64,000 nucleotides of DNA, taken from contig NZ_CP121684.1 in NCBI RefSeq assembly GCF_029760935.1, positions 1,302,001 to 1,366,000 on the forward strand, read 5' to 3'. Shown in pieces: positions 18,742 to 30,469 of this stretch. The DNA is from Lysinibacter sp. HNR. GTDB taxonomy: Bacteria; Actinomycetota; Actinomycetes; Actinomycetales; Microbacteriaceae. Position 1 is the first letter of the stretch, and the number at the start of each line of letters is the position of its first letter. Made by a program: the position numbers and the translations under genes. The notes beneath the pieces were generated by a model. The model had not been told where the DNA came from and did no database searches. It saw nothing but the letters and a program-made list of their open reading frames with translations.

Positions 18742-19499
18742 CCATGGCTGAAGCCGTAGAAATCCGTAGTGGAACGGTTCTTGACGCGCACCGCACGGAT
18801 ATTGACTTGCATACGCGAGACGGGCTCACCCTGGTGGGAGAATTAGCCCTTCCCCGTGAGCGTCAGCCTCAGGCAACCCTGGTTACGCTCCACCCGTTGC
18901 CCACGGCTGGTGGTTTCATGGACTCGCACATCTATAAAAAAGCGTCGTTTCGCTTACCGGCGCTGGCTGACATAGCTGTTTTGCGTTTTAATACGCGCGG
19001 CACCGTGTCGCCACGGGGAACAAGTGAGGGGGCGTTTGGCGAGGGAGTTACAGAGCAGCACGATGTTGAGGCAGCGATGGCGTTTGTGGAGGATCACGAG
19101 CTACCAAAACCCTGGATCATCGGTTGGTCTTTTGGCACCGAGCTTGCCCTCAAATATGCGCAGAATTATCCCATCGAGGGAGCTATCCTGCTGTCGCCCC
19201 CGCTTCATAGAACCACCGAGTCCGAAGTCATGGCCTGGGCGCAGGACACTCGACCCATCGTTGCCCTCATACCGGAGTTCGATGACTATCTTAGACCTGA
19301 GGAGGCGGCCCAGCGTTTCTCAGTGGCACCAAATATCCGTGTTGTGCCGATTGAGGGCGGGCGTCACCTGTGGGTGGGGGAGACGCAAACCCGTCGGGTG
19401 CTTAACGAGATTGTGGGGTTGGTTAACCCGTCAGCTGCACCACTGCCACACACGGTTGACCCCGCGCTTGTTGTGACACCAAACCACAATATGCGCTAG
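18738..19499 (+). CDS. alpha/beta hydrolase
   Basis: 253 residues of the alpha/beta-hydrolase fold without signal peptide. The oxyanion region is LVTLHPLPTAGG, FNTRG follows, the nucleophile elbow is IGWSFGTEL (Ser), a probable acid lies in LIPEFDDYLRPEEA, and the catalytic His is in EGGRHLWVG. The dienelactone-hydrolase-like layout suggests an esterase; substrate unknown. Its stop overlaps the stop of the convergent coiled-coil gene (CTAG). Confidence 0.85.
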   Translation: MTMAEAVEIRSGTVLDAHRTDIDLHTRDGLTLVGELALPRERQPQATLVTLHPLPTAGGFMDSHIYKKASFRLPALADIAVLRFNTRGTVSPRGTSEGAFGEGVTEQHDVEAAMAFVEDHELPKPWIIGWSFGTELALKYAQNYPIEGAILLSPPLHRTTESEVMAWAQDTRPIVALIPEFDDYLRPEEAAQRFSVAPNIRVVPIEGGRHLWVGETQTRRVLNEIVGLVNPSAAPLPHTVDPALVVTPNHNMR

Positions 19500-22354
19500 C
19501 GCTCCTCTGTTTCTACCGGGGTATCCTGGTGGAGCGGTTCTTTGACCGCCTCTTTATCCGCACGCTCTGTCATATGCTGCGCGTTGGTAAGAACATCTCG
19601 CAGGCTCTCAAAGTAGCGGGCTACCGCACCGCGTTCAACCTTGAGCTGTGTCATACGTTCTTCGGCCGCAGCAAGGATTGTGCTGGTACGATCTTCCGCC
19701 TCAGAGATCATGCGATGTGCACGTTCTTCCGCATCGGTCACGATATCGTGCGCTGTTTTTTCTGCCTCATCGCGGATGGTGCGTGCCGCTGTTTGTGCTG
19801 ACAGTGTGAGAGAGTCTAGTTCAGCACGTCGCTCTTCGGTTAGGGTACGGAGCTCGGTGAGGCGTGTGGTTGCCTCGTCCAGGAAGCCCTGGATTTCTGC
19901 TGAAGCAGCGTCGTGACGTTCAGCGAGCGCACGCTCCGCCTCGTCTCGTTTTGTTGCAAGTTCTTGAGCGGTCTCGCGTTTTTCTTTTTCAAGATCAGCG
20001 TTCATGCGCGCGACCGTCTCGCGGGTCTGGGTCACTTGTGAAGCAAGCTCTTCTTCTTGGCGGTGACGAATATCGGCGAGCTCAGAGAGGGTGTTGGCAC
20101 GAAGCGTGTCGGTCTCAGCTTTGACCGCCGAACGGAGCGACTCTACCTCGTTAGAGAGAGAGGCACGTGTTTGCTCGCGTTCCGCTGCGAGTGAAATCTC
20201 GTGAGCCTCACGTTCTGCTTCGAGCGCACGGTCAAACTCCTCGCGCTCATGGGTAAGCGTGACATCGTGTTTGTTCTTTGAGATCTCGAGCGTGATTCGG
20301 TGCTCTTCTTGCTGCCGCCCGATTTCGGCCACACTGGCGTGCTGTCTCTCCGTGATGCTTGTGCGGGCTGCTTCTTCTTCCCGCGCGATTTTTTCAGCAT
20401 GAAGGCTCTGCTCGTGTGCAAGCCGGGCACGATGCCCCTCTACCTCGTTTGCGAGAGTTTGTTCGTGGGAAGAGCGTTCCCTGGATATCTCGGCCGCTGA
20501 CTCCTCGCTGAGGCGTGCAAGCTCCGCATTGTTTTCCTGCAACAGGCGCTCAGCCTCGTGCTGGGCACGTTCTGTGCTCATGGTGAGAGCTTGGTTATGT
20601 TCTTCACGCTCGGCGGTAAGTTGGGCATCAAACGCCGTGCGTTCGGCGCTCAGTTGTGCTTCAAATGCTACGCGTTCCGCTGCGAGGGCATTTGCCTGAC
20701 CCGCTTGTTCTCGGGTCAGGAGATCGTCGTGTTCGGTGCGTTCTCTGATGATGAGCGCGTTATGTTCGGCTCGTTCGCGAGCAATTGCTTCGTCGTGTTC
20801 GGCTCGTTCGCGGGTAATGAGTGCGTCGTGTTCGGCTCGTTCGCGGGCGATTGCTTCGTTATGTTCTGCCTGTTCGCGGGCAATGAGTGTGTCGTGTTCG
20901 GTGCGTTCGCGGGTGATAAGCCCGTCGTGTTCGGTGCGTTCGCGGGCGATGAGTGCATTGTGGTCTGCCCGCTCGCGAGCAATTGCTTCGTCGTGTTCGG
21001 TGCGTTCACGAAGAATTGCCGAGTCGTGCTCGCTACGTTCAAGGGTAATTTTTTCGCTGTGTTCCGCGAGTTCGTTGGCGATAAAGGCGGCCTGTGCCTC
21101 ACGCTCACGCTTAAGCTTGGACTGCACCCGATCGGCTTCGACCTGGAGGCTCTGGGTCTGTTCGAGGCGTGCGGCTTCGAGTTGTGTTTCGTGTGCAGCG
21201 CGCTCATCAGCGAGCGTCTGGTGCGCGGCAGACGCCTGGTCTGCCAGAAGGCGAGAGTGCTGATCTCGTTCGAGCGCGAGCTGGGCCTGCTGTTCCGCGG
21301 TTTTGAGGTTCAGCTCGGCTTCGTGCTCGCGTGCAGCGGTTGCAAGAGAATCCGCTTGCTCAGATCGAGCAGTGTCAAGCTGGAGCTGCTGAGCGGAGCG
21401 TTCCTCTTCGAGCCTAGTCTCGTGTTGCTCCCGTTCTCGACGGATAGTGCTCTCGTGTTCCGAGTATTCGTGTGCTATGCGAGCTTGGTGCTGAGATAGT
21501 TCTGTCTCAAGTTGAATGCGCTGGGTTTCGGCACGGGAGTCAAGCTCGTTTTTACGGATTGTTGCCTGCGCTTCTAGCTCGAGCCGGGCGCGTTCGGTTG
21601 CTTCGGTCAGTTCGGCACGAGAGCGTTCTGTGCTCTGCTGAAGCTCGGTACGTGCGAGCTGAAGATCACGCGTGTTCTGGTCGCGCTCCGCGGCGGTTAG
21701 ACGGTCTCGCTCGTCTGCTTCAGCGATGAGGGCGCTGGCTTTTTGCTGGGCCGCAGAGAGCAATTCGGCGGCTTCCCGGTTGGCAGAGGTTCTTTCAGCC
21801 TCAGCAAACTGTGACGCGGCGGCCCGAACTTCGGCAGACTCGGCTGCTGCGGCGTGGCGAATTGCTTGTGCTTCACGTGCAGCTTCCGTGAGAAGCTCTT
21901 CTTTCTCGGAGTTTGATCGCGCGGTGGATTCTGCAATATCGCGTTTTGCACCAGCGATCAGGGTGGTTGCTTCTTCCCGAGCGTTTGTGACCAGTTGTTC
22001 GGCCCGCTGCTCTGCCTGCGAGAGAAGCCTCTGTGTTTCAGCTTCTGTGCTGCGTCGGAGTTTCTCGGCATCAAGGTCTGATTGGGCGATAACCCTGGCG
22101 GCATGTTCCTCCGCCCGCTGAAGGCTGTCTTCTAGCTTGGTGCCGAGCCCTGTGTATCCCGTGGATTCAAGCTCCTCTACCTCAATGGTGAGTTCACCTA
22201 TGTGAGTTTTGAGAGCTTTTTGCTCGGCCAAGATCTCTTGGTTGTGCTGTTTGAGTTTTTCGATCTCGGCGTTTAGCGCGGATACTGCCCGATCAACTTC
22301 TTCACGGTCATAACCGCGAAATGACTGGTTAAAAATGCTCTTGTGTTCGGACAC
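19496..22354 (-). CDS. long DivIVA-type coiled-coil polarity scaffold (Scy/FilP-like)
   Basis: 952 residues. Residues 1-60 form a DivIVA-like N-terminal domain (FNQSFRGYDREEVDRAVSAL). Nearly all the rest is coiled coil rich in Glu, Arg, Ala and Gln. Residues 441-550 are ten perfect-length 11-residue units of the type AEHDEAIARER, that is, a hendecad coiled coil. In streptomycetes such proteins (Scy, FilP) organise polar growth with DivIVA; this gene probably acts at poles or septa. The C-terminus ends in acidic low-complexity sequence. An open frame on the opposite strand is a codon-composition shadow. Confidence 0.85.
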   Translation of the reverse strand: MSEHKSIFNQSFRGYDREEVDRAVSALNAEIEKLKQHNQEILAEQKALKTHIGELTIEVEELESTGYTGLGTKLEDSLQRAEEHAARVIAQSDLDAEKLRRSTEAETQRLLSQAEQRAEQLVTNAREEATTLIAGAKRDIAESTARSNSEKEELLTEAAREAQAIRHAAAAESAEVRAAASQFAEAERTSANREAAELLSAAQQKASALIAEADERDRLTAAERDQNTRDLQLARTELQQSTERSRAELTEATERARLELEAQATIRKNELDSRAETQRIQLETELSQHQARIAHEYSEHESTIRREREQHETRLEEERSAQQLQLDTARSEQADSLATAAREHEAELNLKTAEQQAQLALERDQHSRLLADQASAAHQTLADERAAHETQLEAARLEQTQSLQVEADRVQSKLKREREAQAAFIANELAEHSEKITLERSEHDSAILRERTEHDEAIARERADHNALIARERTEHDGLITRERTEHDTLIAREQAEHNEAIARERAEHDALITRERAEHDEAIARERAEHNALIIRERTEHDDLLTREQAGQANALAAERVAFEAQLSAERTAFDAQLTAEREEHNQALTMSTERAQHEAERLLQENNAELARLSEESAAEISRERSSHEQTLANEVEGHRARLAHEQSLHAEKIAREEEAARTSITERQHASVAEIGRQQEEHRITLEISKNKHDVTLTHEREEFDRALEAEREAHEISLAAEREQTRASLSNEVESLRSAVKAETDTLRANTLSELADIRHRQEEELASQVTQTRETVARMNADLEKEKRETAQELATKRDEAERALAERHDAASAEIQGFLDEATTRLTELRTLTEERRAELDSLTLSAQTAARTIRDEAEKTAHDIVTDAEERAHRMISEAEDRTSTILAAAEERMTQLKVERGAVARYFESLRDVLTNAQHMTERADKEAVKEPLHQDTPVETEER
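20705..21034 (-). repeat. ten tandem 33-bp (11-residue) units inside the coiled-coil gene
   Basis: Ten consecutive in-frame units share the pattern x-EH-D/N-xx-I/L-xx-RE-R/Q. The array is coding and length-invariant at the protein level, which suggests expansion by slippage or recombination under frame and phase constraint. Degenerate units flank both sides (VAFEAQLSAER, TAFDAQLTAER). Confidence 0.85.
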
Positions 22355-22491
22355 AGACCTTCTCCGTGGGACGTGGCGGGTTTAGGTTTCCGCTCAATTC
22401 ATGATTTATGTGCCAATTCTATAGGTTATGGGGGCGGTTCTCTCAGCGCATAATTGTAAAATAAGTTGTTTTCAGGCTCTGTACACCTGGA

Positions 22492-22512
22492 TGTCCCATA
22501 CTTAATGGGACA
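22492..22512. promoter_or_regulatory. perfect palindrome in a divergent promoter region
   Basis: TGTCCCAT and ATGGGACA, eight bases each, flank five bases. It lies in the 294-base AT-rich gap between the coiled-coil gene (leftward) and the membrane-protein gene (rightward), where divergent promoters are expected. This is operator-like; the regulator is unknown. Confidence 0.35.
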
Positions 22513-22648
22513 AATATAGAGTAAATTGTATTTGTCAGGACTGTGTCTTTATTAAAAACTCGGATATCTTTGATAGACCCGTTTTACCCCACTCGCTCGG
22601 CAAGTCAATACCATTTTCCTGAGTGGGAAACATAAGGAGTTACATTAG

Positions 22649-24550
22649 GTGCGATATTTTTTCGCCATTACAACCCTCGTGCTGGCTGCTGTTTTCATTG
22701 TGCTTGGAATCGGTCAAAGAACATTCTTAGCGGGTCCTGCATCGGTTTCTCTGTCGGTTGAGGCTTCTGAGTCCGTGCGCTTTGGACTTATTCCACAGAA
22801 TGTTCTCTCAAAGTACGAGGGCGAGCCGGTTGTCACGATAGAGACCACTCAGGGGGAGTCCTGGCTGGGGTATGGTCGGTCTGCGGATGTTGAGGCCTGG
22901 TTAACCGCGCTTCCACACGATGTCCTGGTTTCACCCGAGGGTGAAAAGAAGCTCTCGGCCCAACTCACCAAGGCGGATGTCGCGGCCTACGATGAATTGA
23001 TCGTATCGACAGCGGTTATCACCGAACCTCAGACCCCCGCGGCTCCGCAGGAAGGGCCAGGGTCACCAGCCACCACAAGCCTAGTTGGTGGGGTGAACCC
23101 GAAGACGGTTTCACCGGTGGGGAGTGATTTGTGGCTCCAAGAATTTTCAGCGCCCGAAAAGCTAACACAGACCCTTGAAAAAGCTGAAGGAACCTCGGTA
23201 ATAGTGGCTGCCCCGGAAGAGGGCTCTTCACTGTCAAGCATCTCGCTCACCTGGGATCTAGACCGTTCAACTCCGCTTGCAGGACCCTTCCTCGTGGGGG
23301 GAATTCTGTTGGGAGTTATCGGTGCAATTCTGTACCTTTTGGCGATTGACCATGATCGTCGCAAAACTCGTCCTCGCCGTGGAAACAACAAGACACTGGC
23401 TGGTTTACGTCGCCAATCGGCTCTTGTGGGGGTCAGTCCCAAGGGCATTGAAAAGGATAGACGGCGTTCCATAGGCCGGGGTCGGCTCAAGATGGTGATG
23501 GTGCCAGGCTTTCTTGTACCAGCCCTTCTCCTCACGGGCTGCTCACCAGACTATTGGCCCTCGTGGGACGAGAGCGCTCCGGAGCTCACTTCGCCTACCG
23601 AAACTGCGCAACCAACCGCGGAAGCGCAGATTGTTCCTCCCGCGGTGACTCGTCCGCAATTGGCCGAGATTATGGGTCGCATTGGCGCCGTTGCTGAAGA
23701 GGCTGATACGGTCATGTCTGCTGAGCTAGCGGCCACACGCTTTGCCGGTCCCGCACTGGTTGAACGAGAGGCTAACTACAAGATCAGGGCGGCCCTTCAA
23801 ACTGCTGCACCGCCCTCGTCATTGACTGGAACCCTGGAGGATTATGAACTTCCGCAGAGCACCACAACCTGGCCCCGCGCTATTTTCTCGGTGGTGAAAG
23901 ACGCGGCCCAATCGCAAAAACGCACCCACGGTGTTGTATTGATTCAGCAGACCCCACATGAGAACTATCACGTGAACTACGTTGTGGATATTATCGGAGG
24001 AACCGAATTTCCTAAGGCAGCGCCCGCGAATATCGGCACGACCAGGCTTGCCCCTGATTTTAAGGCGCTGGTTCTGCAACCGGGTCAGGTTGCGGCTGCG
24101 TACGGCGACGTTCTTAATCAGGGTGAGGCCTCGCCCAGCTATCCGCTCTTCTCGCTTGAGAGTGACGAGCTTGTTGAGAAGCAGGGCGTGCAGTGGAGAC
24201 AGGCTCAAATAGCAGAGGTCTCCCAAGACAGTCGCCTGGGATCGGCAACGTTCGAAACGGTTCCAGGTTCTGGTGAGGTTGTGGCTTTTTCCATGGCTGA
24301 GCAGGGGGCCCTAGTCGCTGTCCCGCTTGATGATAAAGAAACCATTTCGCCGACGGACGCTCGTGCCGAAATTACTCTTGCGGGGGCACCCAGCCCGGCA
24401 TCCGTTCTTGCGGGAACAGACAAATCTAACACCGGATTTGTGCTCACCCGTGGAATTCAGCTTCTGTTCTATGTTCCCTCGGGAGATTCAGGGCAGAAAA
24501 TTAAACTACTTGGCTTTACACACAGCCTTATCCAGGCAGGAGTTAAATAA
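22649..24550 (+). CDS. actinobacterial membrane protein with internal lipobox-like segment
   Basis: 633 residues, no family recognised. Segments: N-terminal membrane helix (YFFAITTLVLAAVFIVLGIG), extracytoplasmic region with a Pro/Ala linker, second helix at about 212-232 (FLVGGILLGVIGAILYLLAI), a basic cytoplasmic stretch (DHDRRKTRPRRGNN), then a third hydrophobic segment ending LLLTGCSPD at about 291, and a 340-residue outer domain. LLTGC is a perfect lipobox, but it sits mid-protein. AAGGAG precedes the GTG start. It abuts the co-chaperone gene. Confidence 0.8.
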   Translation: MRYFFAITTLVLAAVFIVLGIGQRTFLAGPASVSLSVEASESVRFGLIPQNVLSKYEGEPVVTIETTQGESWLGYGRSADVEAWLTALPHDVLVSPEGEKKLSAQLTKADVAAYDELIVSTAVITEPQTPAAPQEGPGSPATTSLVGGVNPKTVSPVGSDLWLQEFSAPEKLTQTLEKAEGTSVIVAAPEEGSSLSSISLTWDLDRSTPLAGPFLVGGILLGVIGAILYLLAIDHDRRKTRPRRGNNKTLAGLRRQSALVGVSPKGIEKDRRRSIGRGRLKMVMVPGFLVPALLLTGCSPDYWPSWDESAPELTSPTETAQPTAEAQIVPPAVTRPQLAEIMGRIGAVAEEADTVMSAELAATRFAGPALVEREANYKIRAALQTAAPPSSLTGTLEDYELPQSTTTWPRAIFSVVKDAAQSQKRTHGVVLIQQTPHENYHVNYVVDIIGGTEFPKAAPANIGTTRLAPDFKALVLQPGQVAAAYGDVLNQGEASPSYPLFSLESDELVEKQGVQWRQAQIAEVSQDSRLGSATFETVPGSGEVVAFSMAEQGALVAVPLDDKETISPTDARAEITLAGAPSPASVLAGTDKSNTGFVLTRGIQLLFYVPSGDSGQKIKLLGFTHSLIQAGVK

Positions 24551-25537
24551 ATGTCCGACCCCCGATTGAGCGGCCTCATGGCCGGTGGTGCCGTGGATCT
24601 TTCACCGCTGGTTAATAAAAGCACGGCACGCCCACAGCGGACTCCCGGGCAGCCCGGCGGCCTCTCTGCGGGAGCTTCCGGGGAGAACGGGCGGACATTA
24701 CCGGTACCCTCACTCGTGATGGATGTCACAGATGAGACGTTTGCTCAGGTTGCGCAACTCTCAACGCACGTTCCCGTGATTGTTGAGCTCTATGCCGTGT
24801 CGGCGCAGCCCACCGCGCAGCTCGGACCGGTTCTTTCAAAACTCATCCGGGAGCTTGACGGTCGAATGCTGCTCGCTCGTGTCGATATCGAGTCTAATCC
24901 GGGCCTTTTGCAGGCGTTTCAGGCGCAGTCGGTGCCGATGGTTGTTGCTTTGCTCGCGGGTAAACCCGTGCCTCTTTTCCAGGGAACGGTATCGGAGCCC
25001 GAGATCGTTCAGGTTTTTAATCAGGTTATAGAGATTGCTGCCCAGTCGGGAGTTCAGGGCCGAGTAGAAGCTCAAGAAGAAGATACCGGTGAAGAGCCCG
25101 GAACTGCAGAGACTTCCGCTCCCTTGCCTCCGCACCACCAGGAAGCATTTGATGCGATCGAGAGGGGCGACTACGCCGCAGCGATAGAGGAGTATCGCAA
25201 GGCGATCGCGAGCAACCCCCGTGATACCGACGCCATTGCGGGTCTCGCGCAGGTGAGCCTACTCAATCGCCTGGCGGGCAAAACACTTGAGCAGATTAGG
25301 GCGCGTGCAGCCGCTGAGCCACAGAGTATTGAGGCTCAGCTTGACGTTGCCGATCTTGATGTATCGGGTGGGCATGTTGAAGACGCTTTTCAGCGCCTTC
25401 TGACGCTCTTTTCAGAATTAGATCAGGAAGGCAAAGATCAGGTTAGGGAGCGGCTCCTTGAGCTTTTTGACGTTGTGGGAACAAACGATCCGCTTGTGAT
25501 CACCGCTCGTCGGAACCTGACTAACCTGCTGTATTAA
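24551..25537 (+). CDS. thioredoxin-fold TPR co-chaperone (CnoX/YbbN-like)
   Basis: 328 residues: disordered N-terminus, thioredoxin fold at about 60-165 (VPVIVELYAVSAQPTAQL, LLARVDIESNPGLLQAFQAQSVPMVVALLAG), then TPR helices (AFDAIERGDYAAAIEEYRKA). The position of the redox CxxC is SAQP, so it cannot do dithiol chemistry. E. coli CnoX shares this architecture and acts as a holdase passing substrates to chaperonins. The ATG follows the previous stop directly. Confidence 0.88.
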   Translation: MSDPRLSGLMAGGAVDLSPLVNKSTARPQRTPGQPGGLSAGASGENGRTLPVPSLVMDVTDETFAQVAQLSTHVPVIVELYAVSAQPTAQLGPVLSKLIRELDGRMLLARVDIESNPGLLQAFQAQSVPMVVALLAGKPVPLFQGTVSEPEIVQVFNQVIEIAAQSGVQGRVEAQEEDTGEEPGTAETSAPLPPHHQEAFDAIERGDYAAAIEEYRKAIASNPRDTDAIAGLAQVSLLNRLAGKTLEQIRARAAAEPQSIEAQLDVADLDVSGGHVEDAFQRLLTLFSELDQEGKDQVRERLLELFDVVGTNDPLVITARRNLTNLLY

Positions 25538-25549
25538 ACGCAAACTTCC

Positions 25550-26716
25550 ATGTCTGTCTATCTTGACCACGCAGCCACAACTCCTATGCGTCCAGAGGTC
25601 CTTTCCGCGTATGTGGACGCGCTTTCTGTCGTGGGAAACCCGGCATCAATTCATAACCACGGACAGCGGGCAAAGAGGATGCTTGAGGAGGCTCGTGAAC
25701 GAGTGGCGGCTACTATCGGTTGTGAACCTGTTGAAGTAGTTTTTACCGGTGGCGGAACAGAGGCCATTAACCTCGCGATTAAAGGTCTGTGGTGGGCGCG
25801 GCAGCAGGATCATGTTCGCCCTCATTTGCTGGTACCCGGCGGGGAGCACCACGCCACTGTTGATTCGGTGCAGTGGCTAACGCGCTCGGAGGGCGCGATT
25901 GCGGAGTGGCTTCCGGTCGACCACCATGGACGCCTAAACCCCGAGATTCTCCGTGAAGCTCTGCAAGGAACTGCGGGTTCGGCAGCCCTGACAACCGCGG
26001 TGTGGGGCAATAACGAGGTGGGAACCGTTCAGCCCGTTGCTGAGTTGGCAAAGATTGCCGCAGAGTACGGCGTCCCCTTTCACGTGGACGCTGTTGCTGC
26101 TCTGGGATACCTTCCCCTTAACTTTGCCGAATCGGGTGCCAGCGCGATGAGTATCTCCGCGCATAAGATCGGTGGCCCGGTGGGTATTGGCGCACTTGTG
26201 CTGGGAAGACGAGCTACCGTTGTGGCCCTGCAACACGGGGGCGGTCAGCAGCGGGGGCGTTCGGGAACACAGGATGTTGCCGGTGCGATTGCTTTTGCCG
26301 TTGCTGCCGAGCACGCACACGCAGAACTGGAAACCTTTCCCGCGAGGCTTGCTCACCTGCGTGACGAACTTGTTGAGGCGGTGCAGGCGGCTGTTCCCGA
26401 GGCAGTGTTCCGGGGTGCTCCCGCGGGAGAGGGGCGCTTACCCGGTAACGCGCACTTCACCTTTCCCGGCTGTGAGGGGGACTCATTGCTGTTTTTGCTC
26501 GATGCTATGGGGGTGTCCGCTTCAACCGGTTCGGCATGCCAGGCGGGGGTTCCTGAAACCTCTCACGTTCTTACCGCAATGGGCATCCCCGAGTCACAGG
26601 CGCGAGGCGCCCTGCGTTTTACTCTCGGACACGGCACAACCTCAGAGGACATCGCTGCGTTAGCTGAGGTTCTCCCCGGGGCTTACGAGCGGGCGCGAGC
26701 TGCGGGTTTGGCTTAG
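25550..26716 (+). CDS. cysteine desulfurase (NifS/IscS type)
   Basis: PLP enzyme that moves sulphur from cysteine to acceptor proteins. 388 residues: YLDHAATTPMRPEV, GGTEAINLAIKG, GGEHHATVDS (His stacking on PLP), NNEVGTVQPV, PLP-lysine SAHKIGGPVGIG and catalytic cysteine loop STGSACQAG. It lies just upstream of mnmA, so supplying sulphur for tRNA 2-thiouridine is the likely main task. Confidence 0.95.
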   Translation: MSVYLDHAATTPMRPEVLSAYVDALSVVGNPASIHNHGQRAKRMLEEARERVAATIGCEPVEVVFTGGGTEAINLAIKGLWWARQQDHVRPHLLVPGGEHHATVDSVQWLTRSEGAIAEWLPVDHHGRLNPEILREALQGTAGSAALTTAVWGNNEVGTVQPVAELAKIAAEYGVPFHVDAVAALGYLPLNFAESGASAMSISAHKIGGPVGIGALVLGRRATVVALQHGGGQQRGRSGTQDVAGAIAFAVAAEHAHAELETFPARLAHLRDELVEAVQAAVPEAVFRGAPAGEGRLPGNAHFTFPGCEGDSLLFLLDAMGVSASTGSACQAGVPETSHVLTAMGIPESQARGALRFTLGHGTTSEDIAALAEVLPGAYERARAAGLA

Positions 26717-26789
26717 GAACATCGGTGTGTTGTCGCTGAACAACACTAAAGATCAGCATAACCGGTGAGAGATAGTTAGGATTGTTTAG

Positions 26790-27959
26790 GTGAAGATTCT
26801 TGCAGCGATGAGTGGCGGCGTTGACTCCGCGGTGGCAGCCGCGCGGGCGGTCGAGGCCGGACACGAGGTGGTTGGTGTTCATCTGGCTCTCAGTCGGATG
26901 CCCGGAACCCTTCGAACGGGGTCACGGGGCTGCTGCACCATCGAAGACTCGATGGACGCGCAACGAGCCGCCAACATTATCGGTATTCCCTACTATGTGT
27001 GGGACTTTAGCGATCGCTTTAAAGCGGATGTGGTTGACGACTTCATTGCGGAGTATTCGGCTGGGCGCACCCCCAACCCCTGCATGCGCTGCAACGAAAA
27101 GATTAAGTTTGCCGCTCTCCTCGACAAAGCTATTGCCCTGGGGTTTGACGCGGTGTGCACCGGACACTATGCCTCGTTGACCACGGATGCCCACGGTAAT
27201 ATCGAGCTACACCGTGCCAGCGCGTGGGCAAAAGACCAGTCCTACGTATTGGGGGTTCTGACCGCCGAACAGCTTAAATACTGTTACTTCCCCCTGGGCG
27301 ATACCCCCTCAAAAGCTCTGGTGCGTGAGGAGGCCGAGCGTCGAGGCTTGGGCGTTGCGAATAAACCGGACAGCCACGATATCTGCTTTATCCCTGACGG
27401 TGACACGCGCGGGTGGCTCGCTGATAAGGTGGGTGAAAAAGAGGGTAATATCTTGGACTCCGAAGGCAACGTTGTGGGGGAGCACCGGGGCGCACACTCC
27501 TACACCGTGGGGCAGCGTCGAGGGTTGAGTCTGGGTCGGCCCGCGCCCGACGGACGTCCGCGTTTTGTTCTTGAGGTGCGACCCGTGTCTAACACGGTTG
27601 TTGTAGGCCCCAAAGAGGCGCTTGACGTCGGTGAGATCGCCGGTGGTCGCCTAAGCTGGGCGGGTCTTCCACAACCGCACCCAGAGCAGTGGTTTGACTG
27701 CGAGGTGCAGATTCGGGCTCACGCTGACCCTGTTCCCGCTCGTGCCCGGGTAGCCCCGATCGACCCGAATGCAGAGGTGTATAGGGTGGGAGCCACAGAA
27801 GAATTTGTCGTTGTTCCGGAAGAGCCGCTTTCCGGGGTTGCACCGGGACAGACCGCCGTTGTCTACGTGGGTACCCGCGTGATAGGACAGTTTACAATTG
27901 ATCGCACCGTGAGTGCGACACTACCTCAATCCACTCTGGTTGACGCCGCTTCCGTGTAA
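26790..27959 (+). CDS. mnmA: tRNA-specific 2-thiouridylase MnmA
   Basis: Forms 2-thiouridine at wobble U34 of Lys, Glu and Gln tRNAs using ATP and relayed sulphur. 389 residues from GTG: PP-loop [15 protein letters not shown], first catalytic Cys in [12 protein letters not shown], second in [10 protein letters not shown], and the C-terminal beta domain ([16 protein letters not shown]). It follows the desulfurase gene. Confidence 0.96.
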   Translation: MKILAAMSGGVDSAVAAARAVEAGHEVVGVHLALSRMPGTLRTGSRGCCTIEDSMDAQRAANIIGIPYYVWDFSDRFKADVVDDFIAEYSAGRTPNPCMRCNEKIKFAALLDKAIALGFDAVCTGHYASLTTDAHGNIELHRASAWAKDQSYVLGVLTAEQLKYCYFPLGDTPSKALVREEAERRGLGVANKPDSHDICFIPDGDTRGWLADKVGEKEGNILDSEGNVVGEHRGAHSYTVGQRRGLSLGRPAPDGRPRFVLEVRPVSNTVVVGPKEALDVGEIAGGRLSWAGLPQPHPEQWFDCEVQIRAHADPVPARARVAPIDPNAEVYRVGATEEFVVVPEEPLSGVAPGQTAVVYVGTRVIGQFTIDRTVSATLPQSTLVDAASV

Positions 27960-27971
27960 AACGGGATTTAA

Positions 27972-30311
<2,340 letters not shown>

Positions 30312-30380
30312 GGGCTTCTCCCCGATCCTAAAACTAGGGATATCACGCCGCACTGTGGTGATTATGTTTGTTCATAAAAA

Positions 30381-30450
30381 CAGGGACTTTACACCGCAAC
30401 GCCATGTTGTGAACAATCACGGGCGAGAGCTTAGTGGTGCAAAGTCCCTG
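30381..30450 (-). terminator. bidirectional long-loop hairpin between ligA and a convergent gene
   Basis: CAGGGACTTTACACC (30381) pairs with GGTGCAAAGTCCCTG (30436-30450). On the minus strand all 15 positions pair, one as G-U, and TTTTTA follows, so it can terminate the leftward gene. The loop is 40 bases, unusually long. A second pairing is possible: GTGATT-(ATGTTT)-GTTCA upstream of the left arm against TGAACAATCAC in the loop. Confidence 0.55.
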
Positions 30451-30469
30451 CGTGGTTAGTGCGTGAGGT

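Noticed and set aside
20558-21499. Long open frame (313 codons) antisense to the coiled-coil gene, with cysteine/phenylalanine-rich repeats
   Set aside because: It mirrors the Glu/Arg/Ala-rich repeat codons of the real gene and has no domain or ribosome site.
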